Positions 1 through 6,727 are shown, counted from the first letter of the stretch. The stretch is 8,668 nucleotides of DNA from JAKJEP01 sp964580995 (GCA_964580995.1 CAZOMV010000151.1:1-8668), one strand, 5' to 3'. Notes: generated by a model from the sequence alone, not told the origin. Translations and numbers: made by a program.

Positions 1-126
1 GCACATAAACGTACCGCTAGCCTCTGGTCGGCTCTTATCTTCCGTCCCGACAATAGGGCGTCACCTTCCTCCTGCAGGCTCCGGAGGTATTCTTCAATTG
101 TGCCACGGCCATCTTGGCCGTGCCTG
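1..126 (-). other. Left-edge intergenic stretch with a possible partial minus-strand ORF
   Basis: Only one minus-strand frame stays open through this stretch to the window edge. It contains TIEEYLRSLQEEGDALLSGR followed by more protein-like residues up to base 3. The only in-frame start candidates (ATG at 170, TTG at 173) lie inside the 3' end of the neighbouring dockerin gene, and no ribosome binding site is visible in front of them. It could be the start of an overlapping gene, a decayed remnant, or chance. I do not recognise the peptide. The other two minus frames close within this stretch. Confidence 0.2.
104..122. repeat. Perfect 8-bp inverted repeat just downstream of the dockerin gene
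   Basis: CACGGCCA, a 3-base loop, then TGGCCGTG, five bases beyond the stop codon of the minus-strand gene ending at 127. As RNA it would form a strong GC hairpin, but no T-run follows on either strand. It is therefore a weak candidate for an intrinsic terminator. It may instead be a dispersed palindromic (REP-like) element or an RNA 3'-end stabiliser. Confidence 0.5.
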
Positions 127-3100
127 TCAATACCCCTCCAGCCACCTCTCCGCCAGCAAAACCAGGTCATCAAAATTCACATACAAATCCCGGTTTATAT
201 CACCCATTGGATAAATCATTCCACCTGGTGTATAATTATAATAATAAGGGAAATAAGAACTATATTCATTTGGCACAAATACACATTCCCCTGGATTGTC
301 ATAATCGGAACACATGCACCAGGTTGATAAGAGTTTCGCATAATCCAAAAAATCAACTTCTCGATCGCTATCAAAATCATAGGGATGTCGTAAACTCAGC
401 AACTTGTCCCCGCAGTCATCCGATGCTATCGCACTGATGAAATGCTGATAATCGGATAAATAAAGCACGCCATTACCGGCAATTACCGGATAAAAAATAG
501 GTGTAGGACGAATAACCACTTTGTAATCGAATGGCACAGAAATAACGTCAACCACATTTTCCGTATTTAGATTATAGACTATCACGTGCCGCCCGCCTTT
601 GCCAACAAAGTATGATGATTTTGCTAAAACGTAGAGATAATCATTATCTATCATTCCCAAAGACATTATTCTAGCCGTAGAATATAGCCACTGTTCAGGC
701 GCTAAAAATTCTGACATTTTTGTTCCAAGATCTATACCATACATATAATTATCATTTGGATCATATACGGCAATTGGTAAAAGCGTCGGACCATTAGCAA
801 CATACTTGTAACCATCTGGCCCCAAAATTTCCAATTCGGTGATTAATCCGGGGATGTTATAATGGGTGAATAATCCGGGGATGTTATAAAGCAGGCCGTT
901 GAGCAGAGAAACGATTCTCCCCTCGTCCGATTCCACGATATAAAAAGAACTATCCGCCCCCGCCGCATAAATTCGCCCGCCGCTGTCCACCGTCAAGTTG
1001 AACCCCTGCCCCATCCCCAGCCGCGACACCCACTTGATCGTACCATCCGGATTCACCGCCCGCAGATACGGATCCTCAAAACTGACATAGATCGTCCCGT
1101 CCGGCCCGATCGCCGGTTCCGTAAAGGTCTTCTGGCTCAGCCGCGTTTCCCCGCCCTCATACAGCCCGCTGGTATTGTCCGCCAGATCCACCGTCCACAG
1201 CACCGCCCCATTTGCAGGATTGATCGCCTGCAGCAATTTACTGTTCGTGGTCACCAGATAAATCGTTCCATCCGCTCCCACCACCGGTGATGAACAAATC
1301 CCATCGCCTGACAGGGTATTTTGCCACGCAATCGAACCATCCGCCGCATTAAGAGCATATAGGGTCGGATGAAAAATACTTCCAATATAAACCTTCCCAT
1401 CCAGCCCCACCGTCGGGCTGGCCACAATAGAACCCTGCATAGAACCAGTCGCTGGTATCGTAAATCTCCACAACTCGCTGCCGTCCGCCCCCAGCGCATA
1501 CAGGGTACTATCCAGCGAGCCGATATATAACTCACCGTTATCGGCAACCGCCGGCGAAGAAAATACCATACTTTCCGTCTTATGCGTCCACCGCAGATTT
1601 CCATCTTTGTCCAGCGCGTAGATCCTCCCATCCTCCGCCCCGAAATACACACTGCCGTCCTGCCCCACCGCCGGCATTCCCCCCAAAACCGAACCGGTAT
1701 CATACTGCCACACCGCCGCCCCATTGGGATCAATCGTATATAGCTTGCCGTCTTCGCAGGCAAAATGCAGATTATCATCCGCCCCTACTACCACTCCTGT
1801 AGCCATCGGAGAAGGAATATGATAGAGCCATTTCAAGCAGCCAAACTCCGGCCCGGCAAATTCCGCCAACCCGCTCCGCCGCCCATCGTGCTCCGCCATC
1901 CGCCAATGCGATTCCACCGCCTCACCTGCCGGACTGGCATGGATGGCAAAAGGCTCATCAATTTGTTCATAAAGTATCTCCGGATCGGTAACACTGGCCG
2001 CTATCGAAACCAGGCAATCCTCCGACTCCACCGCCGGCACCGTCCAGGCATAACTGCCGCTGTTACTAATTCCCGATACCATCGGCAGCCAATCCGCCCC
2101 CCCGTTTATACTGTAGGATAAATCAATCGTACCGCTATAATTAAGCCCCAGCCATTCAATCTTGTGCGTACTCCCCGACACCCATACCTCGCCGCCCACC
2201 GGTTTCTTCATCATGATTTTCGCCGGCCCCGGATATTCATACGCCCCCATATCAAATATTTCACTGCCGTTCCGGTCCCCGTCCTGCGGCCGTAAAACAC
2301 CCTCCAGATCCACTTCCAGCAAACCTCCTGCTGAAACACCCACACCCGCATCAATACAAAGCGATCCCCCAGCCAGATGAAAATCAGTCGAGGAAACAAA
2401 ACCGGGATCTGAATTGATATTCCCATCTTCCATCGCCGCCTCCGGCCAGCAGCTATTGCTTATCGATCCGGTAAAAAGAGAATGAAGGCGAACATTTTCC
2501 GGCACATTCCCCCACACAATGCAATTTCTAACAATAACCTCACCATTTAGCAGTACGCTGCCGCTAAGACCGGATGTATTGGTATTGTTCACGATCGTAC
2601 AATTATAGAGTTTACCCTTGTTGGGATATCCAAAAAATATACCACCATTATAATTAGCCTGGTTATTTACAATCAGACTATTAATGATTTTCCCCTGAAA
2701 ATTGTAAATGCCGCCTCCATTACCGACCGCCGTATTGTTTGCAATGACACAACGATTAATTATGCCGTTACCCTCTGTTGCCCATATGCCGCCCCCGTGA
2801 CCGGTCGTATGGTTTCCCATAATCACGCAATGACTGATGCTGGGAATAACCTTCCATCCGATATAGATCCCCCCGCCGCCATCCTGTCCTGCCCCGCCGC
2901 CGGTAATGGTAAAACCCGTCATCCGGCAGTAAATATTTGGTTGCGTCTGGCCGACTATATTGGAAAAAATAACCACGGAGTTACTGCCGGTCCCGTGAAT
3001 AATGGTGGAAGCCACAACATTCGGATCGTCAGGATCAACGGAAGCAAGACTGAGATTTTTCAGGCTGACGGTAATATCCTCTTGATACGTTCCCGGCGCC

Positions 3101-3261
3101 ACGATAATCCTGTCATGATCCACCGCCGCGTCAATCGCCGCCTGGATCGTCGCATACTGCCCCGGCACCAGCCGATCCGTACCCAGCGCCGGATACGCCC
3201 AAAACGCCAGAACCACCGCTATCACAACCGCCAATCCCATTGTTATTTTATTCTTTTGCAT
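127..3261 (-). CDS. Secreted beta-helix / Ig-like / PQQ-type beta-propeller protein with C-terminal dockerin-like repeats
   Basis: This is a 1044-residue exported protein. Residues 1-27 are a signal peptide (KNK, a hydrophobic stretch, then PALG). Residues 30-345 read as a right-handed parallel beta-helix, with 'YATIQAAIDAA', 'APGTYQEDI', repeated N-N-T/GGGIY turns, and the closing 'DMGAYEYPGP'. Residues about 352-445 resemble an Ig-like module ('PVGGEVWVSGSTHKIEW'). Residues about 475-945 hold repeated 'GxDGxxYxG...LYAL...DGxxxW' blades typical of PQQ-like beta-propellers. Two Ca-binding dockerin-type segments close the protein (962-982 DFDSDREVDFLDYAKLL; 1019-1041 DINRDLYVNFDDLVLLAERW), separated by a Tyr/Pro-rich insert at about 991-1017. 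The ATG at 3261 is preceded by an AAGGGG ribosome binding site. It lies 27 bases after the pseudopilin-like gene, so co-transcription is likely. No catalytic residues are evident. A binding, structural or surface-display role is inferred; the substrate is unknown. Confidence 0.92.
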   Translation of the reverse strand: MQKNKITMGLAVVIAVVLAFWAYPALGTDRLVPGQYATIQAAIDAAVDHDRIIVAPGTYQEDITVSLKNLSLASVDPDDPNVVASTIIHGTGSNSVVIFSNIVGQTQPNIYCRMTGFTITGGGAGQDGGGGIYIGWKVIPSISHCVIMGNHTTGHGGGIWATEGNGIINRCVIANNTAVGNGGGIYNFQGKIINSLIVNNQANYNGGIFFGYPNKGKLYNCTIVNNTNTSGLSGSVLLNGEVIVRNCIVWGNVPENVRLHSLFTGSISNSCWPEAAMEDGNINSDPGFVSSTDFHLAGGSLCIDAGVGVSAGGLLEVDLEGVLRPQDGDRNGSEIFDMGAYEYPGPAKIMMKKPVGGEVWVSGSTHKIEWLGLNYSGTIDLSYSINGGADWLPMVSGISNSGSYAWTVPAVESEDCLVSIAASVTDPEILYEQIDEPFAIHASPAGEAVESHWRMAEHDGRRSGLAEFAGPEFGCLKWLYHIPSPMATGVVVGADDNLHFACEDGKLYTIDPNGAAVWQYDTGSVLGGMPAVGQDGSVYFGAEDGRIYALDKDGNLRWTHKTESMVFSSPAVADNGELYIGSLDSTLYALGADGSELWRFTIPATGSMQGSIVASPTVGLDGKVYIGSIFHPTLYALNAADGSIAWQNTLSGDGICSSPVVGADGTIYLVTTNSKLLQAINPANGAVLWTVDLADNTSGLYEGGETRLSQKTFTEPAIGPDGTIYVSFEDPYLRAVNPDGTIKWVSRLGMGQGFNLTVDSGGRIYAAGADSSFYIVESDEGRIVSLLNGLLYNIPGLFTHYNIPGLITELEILGPDGYKYVANGPTLLPIAVYDPNDNYMYGIDLGTKMSEFLAPEQWLYSTARIMSLGMIDNDYLYVLAKSSYFVGKGGRHVIVYNLNTENVVDVISVPFDYKVVIRPTPIFYPVIAGNGVLYLSDYQHFISAIASDDCGDKLLSLRHPYDFDSDREVDFLDYAKLLSTWCMCSDYDNPGECVFVPNEYSSYFPYYYNYTPGGMIYPMGDINRDLYVNFDDLVLLAERWLEGY
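840..893 (-). repeat. 27-bp in-frame tandem duplication inside the beta-propeller coding region
   Basis: Units 840-866 and 867-893 match at 23 of 27 positions, including an uninterrupted 19-base identity (844-862 and 871-889). On the protein they encode two consecutive YNIPGL segments (residues 792-797 and 801-806), adding nine residues. The near identity suggests a fairly recent slippage duplication that kept the frame. Confidence 0.85.
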
Positions 3262-3288
3262 ATAAATGCCCCTTTCCTATCTTTCTGT

Positions 3289-4143
3289 TTAAAATCCCGG
3301 CCACGTAAAATTTATATATCCACCGCATAGTTCCAGCGTCCCTTCCGAAGTACTGCGCTGTTGACGATACTCATCGCTGGTCATGGACCCGATATGGCCG
3401 TCAAAACAGACTAGGTTCCCACTGCCTTTCATTCTCTTTACGCCATTGTCATCGAATGTTCCGGAGGTCATGTGATAAGAACCGAGAGAATCACATCCAC
3501 TATACTCTTGATGTGTTGCTGCAAATAGACAGACACTATTATCATAAGCGGCATAATCATTAAAATCAGCTTCATAAAGCATAAACACCGTTGATGCGCC
3601 GGGCAAGACTAGTTCTGGATTGGCCCGCCATTGGATATCATTCAGAGACATCCCGGCGGTGGCATTAACACAATAACTCCACATCGGACCGGGCGGATTC
3701 ACCGTACCGGCTCCACCCGGCCAGCCCCAGACATAGCCACTATGAGGATTGGAGGCAATTCTGGATTTGGGGTTCATGGTATTATTCAGACTGGGACAGG
3801 TAAAGGGTTTTTTACTCTGAATATATTCCCAAATATACCCGTACTCAAAACTCTTGGCCAGGGAATCGGTGGTCTTGGTAATCCAGTCCGCCTTCGGATC
3901 ACCTTGTTCAACTTTAATCTCATCAAATTCGATCCCCCAGCCGGGAATTTTATCCTCATAATCCTGGGCGTAACAAAGTGTACCCGCCCCCAGCGTCTTC
4001 AAATTCGCCAGACAGATCGCCCGCTTCCCCGCCTCCCGCGCCCCGGTTAAACTGGGTAAAGTCACAAACAGCACCATCGCTGCGCAGACTCCCACCACCA
4101 CCATTTCTACACGGCTAAACGCCTGTATCCTACGGTTTTCCAT
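3289..4143 (-). CDS. Type II secretion pseudopilin-like protein (DUF1559-related, C-terminal DGH motif)
   Basis: This is a 284-residue protein with an N-terminal class III prepilin signal. The basic leader MENRRIQA is followed by FSRVEM and a hydrophobic helix (about 14-31), with the conserved Glu at +5 (residue 13). Position -1 is Ala (8), not the usual Gly. After the helix, 'GAREAGKRAICLANLKTLG' matches the post-helix region of planctomycete pseudopilins. 'NLVCFDGHIGSM' (243-254) is the family's C-terminal motif. I chose the ATG at 4143 over the upstream in-frame ATG at 4287 for three reasons: the prepilin leader is normally very short, GAGG lies eight bases upstream, and a good -10 box sits inside the longer reading. 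Such proteins are normally processed by a prepilin peptidase and anchored in the inner membrane. Planctomycete genomes carry many paralogues of mostly unknown role. It is followed 27 bases later by the dockerin protein gene. Confidence 0.85.
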   Translation of the reverse strand: MENRRIQAFSRVEMVVVGVCAAMVLFVTLPSLTGAREAGKRAICLANLKTLGAGTLCYAQDYEDKIPGWGIEFDEIKVEQGDPKADWITKTTDSLAKSFEYGYIWEYIQSKKPFTCPSLNNTMNPKSRIASNPHSGYVWGWPGGAGTVNPPGPMWSYCVNATAGMSLNDIQWRANPELVLPGASTVFMLYEADFNDYAAYDNSVCLFAATHQEYSGCDSLGSYHMTSGTFDDNGVKRMKGSGNLVCFDGHIGSMTSDEYRQQRSTSEGTLELCGGYINFTWPGF

Positions 4144-4227
4144 ACCTTTATCCTCACACCAGCTTGCCAATGAACTTGAGTGCCCCCTTACCGAACCGGG
4201 CACCCAACCATCTATTTGTATCGGCTC

Positions 4228-4256
4228 ATTATACCCCATCCCCTTAACCCCCGTAA
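4228..4256 (-). promoter_or_regulatory. Candidate sigma70-type promoter of the pseudopilin/dockerin unit
   Basis: On the minus strand a perfect TATAAT lies at 4233-4228. Seventeen bases upstream is a poor -35 match, TTACGG (4256-4251). Initiation near 4221 would give a leader of about 80 bases before the ATG at 4143. The -10 is convincing and the -35 is not, so an activator or another sigma factor is possible. Confidence 0.4.
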
Positions 4257-4660
4257 GTATTTTTTTCCCCGCCGCAATTTTGTCCATTCATCTGGACCGT
4301 TTTCGCGCCCGCCGCCGTTCTGAGTTCAACCTTCAGGTTGTTTTTCCTGTATCTCCTCCCCTCGTCCCGACCGCCCCTGTCCCTCCTCCTCTCTTCACGG
4401 GGGGAACCCGGCATTCCCTGCTCTCCGAAGCAGGCACCCGCCTGCACCGAAATCGCCGCGATCCTTTGCCCCTTTCGAAGCTCCTGTTGCTCGCTGCCCC
4501 AGCCATCTTCGCCGGTCATCCATCTAATTATTGGGAATCCCCCCAACCACGCGGCGATCGGCCGTTTTCTTCTTTTCTCTGGTTTCTTCATCTGGCCGGG
4601 TTGAAAGTATGATTTCTTTTCTTCTGCTATGCCCGAGAGGCGGCGTGGCCAGCCGTCTTA
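4257..4660. other. Intergenic region without a convincing gene
   Basis: Open frames on both strands cover 4244-4612, but they encode low-complexity Arg/Gly/Pro-rich peptides with no recognisable motif or clear ribosome binding site. I read them as chance frames in GC-rich spacer. One small perfect hairpin is visible at 4430-4445 (GCAGGC, ACCC loop, GCCTGC), without an adjacent T-run. Confidence 0.45.
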
Positions 4661-4664
4661 ACTC

Positions 4665-4691
4665 TGTCTGACCTGTCTGATTTGTCCGACT
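4665..4691. repeat. Three tandem 9-bp repeats (TGTCTGAcc type)
   Basis: TGTCTGACC, TGTCTGATT and TGTCCGACT follow each other at an exact 9-base period. From memory, similar 'TGTCCGAC' runs occur between genes in Phycisphaerae genomes. No function is evident. Confidence 0.6.
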
Positions 4692-4780
4692 TTCTTATGC
4701 TGTTAATCTGGGTAATCTTTTTTCTAAAAAAATTCCGTCTTCACCGATAACTGATATATTGTTACGTGTAATAATCGTTC

Positions 4781-4998
4781 ACTTTTACCTATGTTTTGCC
4801 CCACTTCTATACCACTTTAACACGCTTTTATATCACTTTCTTCATCTTTTACTATACTTTCTTCAACATTTACCAACTCAACCTAACCGTTACAAATTAC
4901 CAAATTACTTACCCAAATTTCCAAAAATCTTACCCAATCGTTACAACCGTTATAATCCCTACTTTATTATCGGACCATCACTTTCTACGTAAAATAAA
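4781..4998. other. Strongly strand-asymmetric AT/C-rich noncoding tract
   Basis: In 4801-4980 the plus strand has 53 C but only 6 G, with the rest A/T. Short imperfect repeats are present: TTAC starts at 4870, 4890, 4909, 4930 and 4941 (about 20-base steps at first), and ACTTTCTTCA occurs twice near 4835-4865. Open plus-strand frames here translate to Leu/Tyr/Pro/Phe-rich peptides with no motif, and I do not consider them genes. Confidence 0.6.
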
Positions 4999-4999
4999 G

Positions 5000-5263
5000 A
5001 CTTACAGCAATTCACCCATCTAAAAAATAATCACTTACAGCAATTTCCCTCAACCAATAATAAGGATTTACGACAATTTTCTCAACCGAAAAACAACGAC
5101 TTATAGAAACAAGAAGCAACCATCGGGAGCGTCAAAAGTGTAGATCGCTCGCGGTGTGAGAATGGGCCTTGAGGCCCTTGCCTGCCTTACAGCCGTTTTC
5201 AAAAACGAAAAACAACAACTTACAGCAATTTTACAAAACAAAAAACAAAGACTTACACCCCGA
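5000..5263. repeat. Degenerate 33-bp direct repeat array (core ACTTACAGCAATT)
   Basis: The 13-base core starts at 5000, 5033, 5066 (ATTTACGACAATT) and 5099 (ACTTATAGAAACA), all exactly 33 bases apart. It resumes at 5185 (CCTTACAGCCGTT), 5218 and 5251 (ACTTACACCCCGA), again 33 apart. The spacers are A-rich and partly conserved ('CAACC.AAAAACAACG' type). The two blocks are separated by 86 bases, which is two periods plus 20, so an unrelated segment (about 5112-5184, with a GGGCCT-TG-AGGCCC hairpin at 5164-5177) breaks the register. The array ends about 30 bases from the tRNA remnant. It is not CRISPR-like: the cores are short, imperfect and not palindromic, and the period is too short. Confidence 0.7.
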
Positions 5264-5290
5264 ACGCCAGCCAGCAGAATTTTACCAAAA

Positions 5291-5341
5291 CGGATGAGGA
5301 AGGATTCGAACCCCCGTAACCTTACGGTTCTGCATTTCTAA
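5291..5341 (-). pseudogene. 3' remnant of a class II (serine-like) tRNA; candidate attachment site
   Basis: Read on the minus strand from the anticodon loop, this shows GAAA, the 3' anticodon stem TGCAG (5334-5330), a variable arm AACC-GTAA-GGTT followed by AC (5329-5316), the T arm GGGGG / TTCGAAT / CCTTC (5315-5299), the 3' acceptor strand CTCATCC (5298-5292) and discriminator G at 5291. The long variable arm, loop GAAA and discriminator G point to tRNA-Ser. No matching 5' half (acceptor GGATGAG, D arm) is present on the 5' side, where a terminator and tRNA-Arg lie instead. CCA is not encoded. A lone tRNA 3' half close to an integrase gene is the usual scar of tRNA-targeted integration. For a minus-strand tRNA, the element would lie to the right. 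Confidence 0.75.
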
Positions 5342-5344
5342 GCG

Positions 5345-5383
5345 AAAAACACGGATTTTACCCCATAAATGGGGGTATAATCC
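5345..5383 (-). terminator. Intrinsic terminator of tRNA-Arg
   Basis: On the minus strand just after the tRNA, positions 5383-5353 form a stem of GGATT, an A.A mismatch, then TACCCC, a 7-base loop, and the complementary GGGGTA...AATCC arm. Three bases later comes TTTTT (5349-5345). Confidence 0.7.
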
Positions 5384-5385
5384 AC

Positions 5386-5459
5386 CGCGCCCGGCAGGAC
5401 TCGAACCTGCAACCTTCGGATTCGAAGTCCGCGACTCTATCCAATTGAGCTACGGGCGC
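5386..5459 (-). tRNA. tRNA-Arg (anticodon TCG)
   Basis: A complete cloverleaf is visible on the minus strand. The acceptor is GCGCCCG / CGGGCGC (5459-5453 with 5393-5387), the D arm GCTC...GAGT, the anticodon stem/loop GCGGA-CTTCGAA-TCCGA with anticodon TCG (first stem pair mismatched), the variable loop AGGTT, and the T arm GCAGG-TTCGAGT-CCTGC. The discriminator is G at 5386, and CCA is not encoded and must be added by the nucleotidyltransferase. An AT-rich stretch with TTATAT about ten bases before the 5' end is a possible -10. The gene is divergent from the integrase gene, and its 3' end faces away from it. Confidence 0.96.
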
Positions 5460-5498
5460 AATTACTTATATAACAAGTACTTAAATAAATACGATAAA

Positions 5499-5582
5499 GT
5501 TGTATATTTTGTAAACTACAACCTTTACTACAACCAGATTCTGGTTTATAATTCATGATAGATTTGATTTTCTGGTTGTAGT
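5499..5582. promoter_or_regulatory. Repeated ACTACAACC / GGTTGTAGT operator-like sites before the integrase gene
   Basis: ACTACAACC occurs at 5515-5523 and again at 5527-5535, and inverted as GGTTGTAGT at 5574-5582. A shorter inverted half-site, GTTGTA, lies at 5499-5504. The second and third copies form perfect 12-bp arms, ACTACAACCAGA (5527-5538) and TCTGGTTGTAGT (5571-5582), 32 bases apart. An inner palindrome CCAGA-T-TCTGG lies at 5534-5544. The sites surround the -35 and -10 boxes. Since transcription from that promoter would start after the left arm, they are more likely DNA-binding sites than an RNA hairpin. The best candidate ligands are the excisionase-like HTH protein or the integrase itself. 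Confidence 0.65.
5524..5552 (+). promoter_or_regulatory. Candidate sigma70-type promoter of the integrase gene
   Basis: TTTACT (5524-5529), a 17-base spacer and a perfect TATAAT (5547-5552) lie in the correct orientation. A start near 5559 would give a leader of about 38 bases with an AAGGA ribosome binding site at 5584-5588, eight bases before the ATG at 5597. Confidence 0.6.
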
Positions 5583-5596
5583 TAAGGACATAAGCC

Positions 5597-6727
5597 ATGG
5601 TAAAATCCAATTCTAAAAAACGGAAAACACGCTCTGACAAATTTCCGCTTAGCCTACATCCGACAGGTCAATATTGCAAGAAAATTAAGGGTAAGCTTTA
5701 TTACTTCGGAACCGATAAGCAAAAAGCCCTTTTGCGTTATATGGAGCAGGCACTAGCGTTGCATACCGGCAAAACTCCAAAACCAGATTCGCCAGGCGGT
5801 GATATCAATATTAAGACTTTGTGTAATCTTTATTTAGAATTTCAAGAATCCCGGATGCAGCAGGGCGAACTTTCGGCCCGTCATTTTTCCGACCAGATTA
5901 AAAGCCTTGGAAAGTTCGTCCGCTTTTTAGGGCAGTATCGGAATATGAATGAAATATCTGCCTTGGATCTGCAAAACTACAAACGAAAACTCATAAATTC
6001 ATATTCCTCCCACCATCGGATTAATTTAAACCTGGCTATCATGAAGGCCCTTTTTCATTGGGCAAGGAAGAATGATGTATTACAAAACATTCCAAATATC
6101 GATGCAGTTAGTAAAATGAAAATTATTCGTCAGGAAAAATTGACTTTCACACCCGAACAAATACGAATATTGTTAGTGAATACCGATCTTCAGATGCGAG
6201 CTATGATTTGGCTCGGATTAAATTGTGGATTTGGCGGTACCGATTGTTCGGAATTAAAATGGGAAAATATTGATTTTCAAAATGGCAGAATCCACTACCC
6301 CCGGGGAAAAACTGGTGTTGATAGAAATTTACCGTTGTGGTCGGAAACCATGCAAGCATTGAAAACCTTGCCGCAAAAGAAGGAGCGAGTCTTTAATACC
6401 CCCAAAGGGCATCCATGGGTAAGAACCGTAAAACGAGTGGATGAACACGGGAAAGTTAAATTTATCAATCATGATTCAGTCAGCAAAGAATTCTCCAAAC
6501 TATTGAAAAAGACGGGTATAAAAACTGAAAAAGGAGTCGGTTTTTATACCCTTCGCAGAACGGCCGCTACGATGGCGGCCCAGTCCGGTGATCCGTTTGC
6601 CGTGCAAAGATTACTGGGCCATGCGGACCTGAAGATGGCTACTATCTATGTCCAGGATATCTCGGCCCAAACTGACCGGGTCATCAACAATACCCGAAAA
6701 CTTATTATCCCAGATAATCCTTGTTAG
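5597..6727 (+). CDS. Tyrosine recombinase / integrase (planctomycete type)
   Basis: This 376-residue integrase should carry out site-specific recombination between element and chromosomal attachment sites through a covalent phosphotyrosine intermediate. Residues about 16-60 resemble the N-terminal arm-binding segment of this group ('FPLSLHPTGQYCKKIKGKLY'). Residues 70-160 are a helical core-binding domain and about 180-365 the catalytic domain. Visible active-site residues are K238 (PRGKTG), R320 in YTLR (316-320), H342 in LLGHAD and nucleophile Y351 (IYVQD). Two canonical residues differ: the first Arg, normally in 'GLRxxEL', falls in CGFGGTDCSEL (210-220), and the His of HxxR is Tyr317. From memory, the NCGFG.TD box is typical of planctomycete integrases, so the protein need not be inactive. 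The ATG is supported by AAGGA eight bases upstream. Its 3' end overlaps the convergent HTH gene by 23 bases. Confidence 0.93.
   Translation: MVKSNSKKRKTRSDKFPLSLHPTGQYCKKIKGKLYYFGTDKQKALLRYMEQALALHTGKTPKPDSPGGDINIKTLCNLYLEFQESRMQQGELSARHFSDQIKSLGKFVRFLGQYRNMNEISALDLQNYKRKLINSYSSHHRINLNLAIMKALFHWARKNDVLQNIPNIDAVSKMKIIRQEKLTFTPEQIRILLVNTDLQMRAMIWLGLNCGFGGTDCSELKWENIDFQNGRIHYPRGKTGVDRNLPLWSETMQALKTLPQKKERVFNTPKGHPWVRTVKRVDEHGKVKFINHDSVSKEFSKLLKKTGIKTEKGVGFYTLRRTAATMAAQSGDPFAVQRLLGHADLKMATIYVQDISAQTDRVINNTRKLIIPDNPC

Noticed and set aside
1251..1778. Minus-strand 175-codon open frame inside the dockerin gene
   Set aside because: Out-of-frame shadow of the propeller coding sequence, rich in Arg/Trp/Met, without motifs.
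3289..4287. Longer start (ATG 4287) for the pseudopilin-like gene
   Set aside because: It would place 48 extra residues before the prepilin leader and puts the TATAAT box inside the gene; ATG 4143 has a good ribosome binding site.
4244..4591. Minus-strand 115-codon open frame starting MKKPEKRRKR
   Set aside because: Low-complexity Arg/Gly-rich translation, no motif, overlaps the pseudopilin promoter region, and an equally long frame exists on the other strand; probably chance.
4759..5023. Plus-strand open frames rich in Leu, Tyr, Phe and Pro
   Set aside because: They arise from the G-poor base composition and short repeats; no ribosome binding site or domain.
5000..5263. CRISPR array
   Set aside because: Repeats are short, diverged and not palindromic, the 33-base period leaves only about 20 variable bases that are themselves partly conserved, and there are no cas genes.
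5156..5341. Plus-strand 61-codon open frame
   Set aside because: It runs through the 33-bp repeats and the antisense of the tRNA remnant; not a real gene.
5386..5459. tRNA-Arg as the element's attachment site
   Set aside because: Its 3' end points away from the integrase gene, it has its own terminator, and no duplicate of its 3' end is visible in the window.
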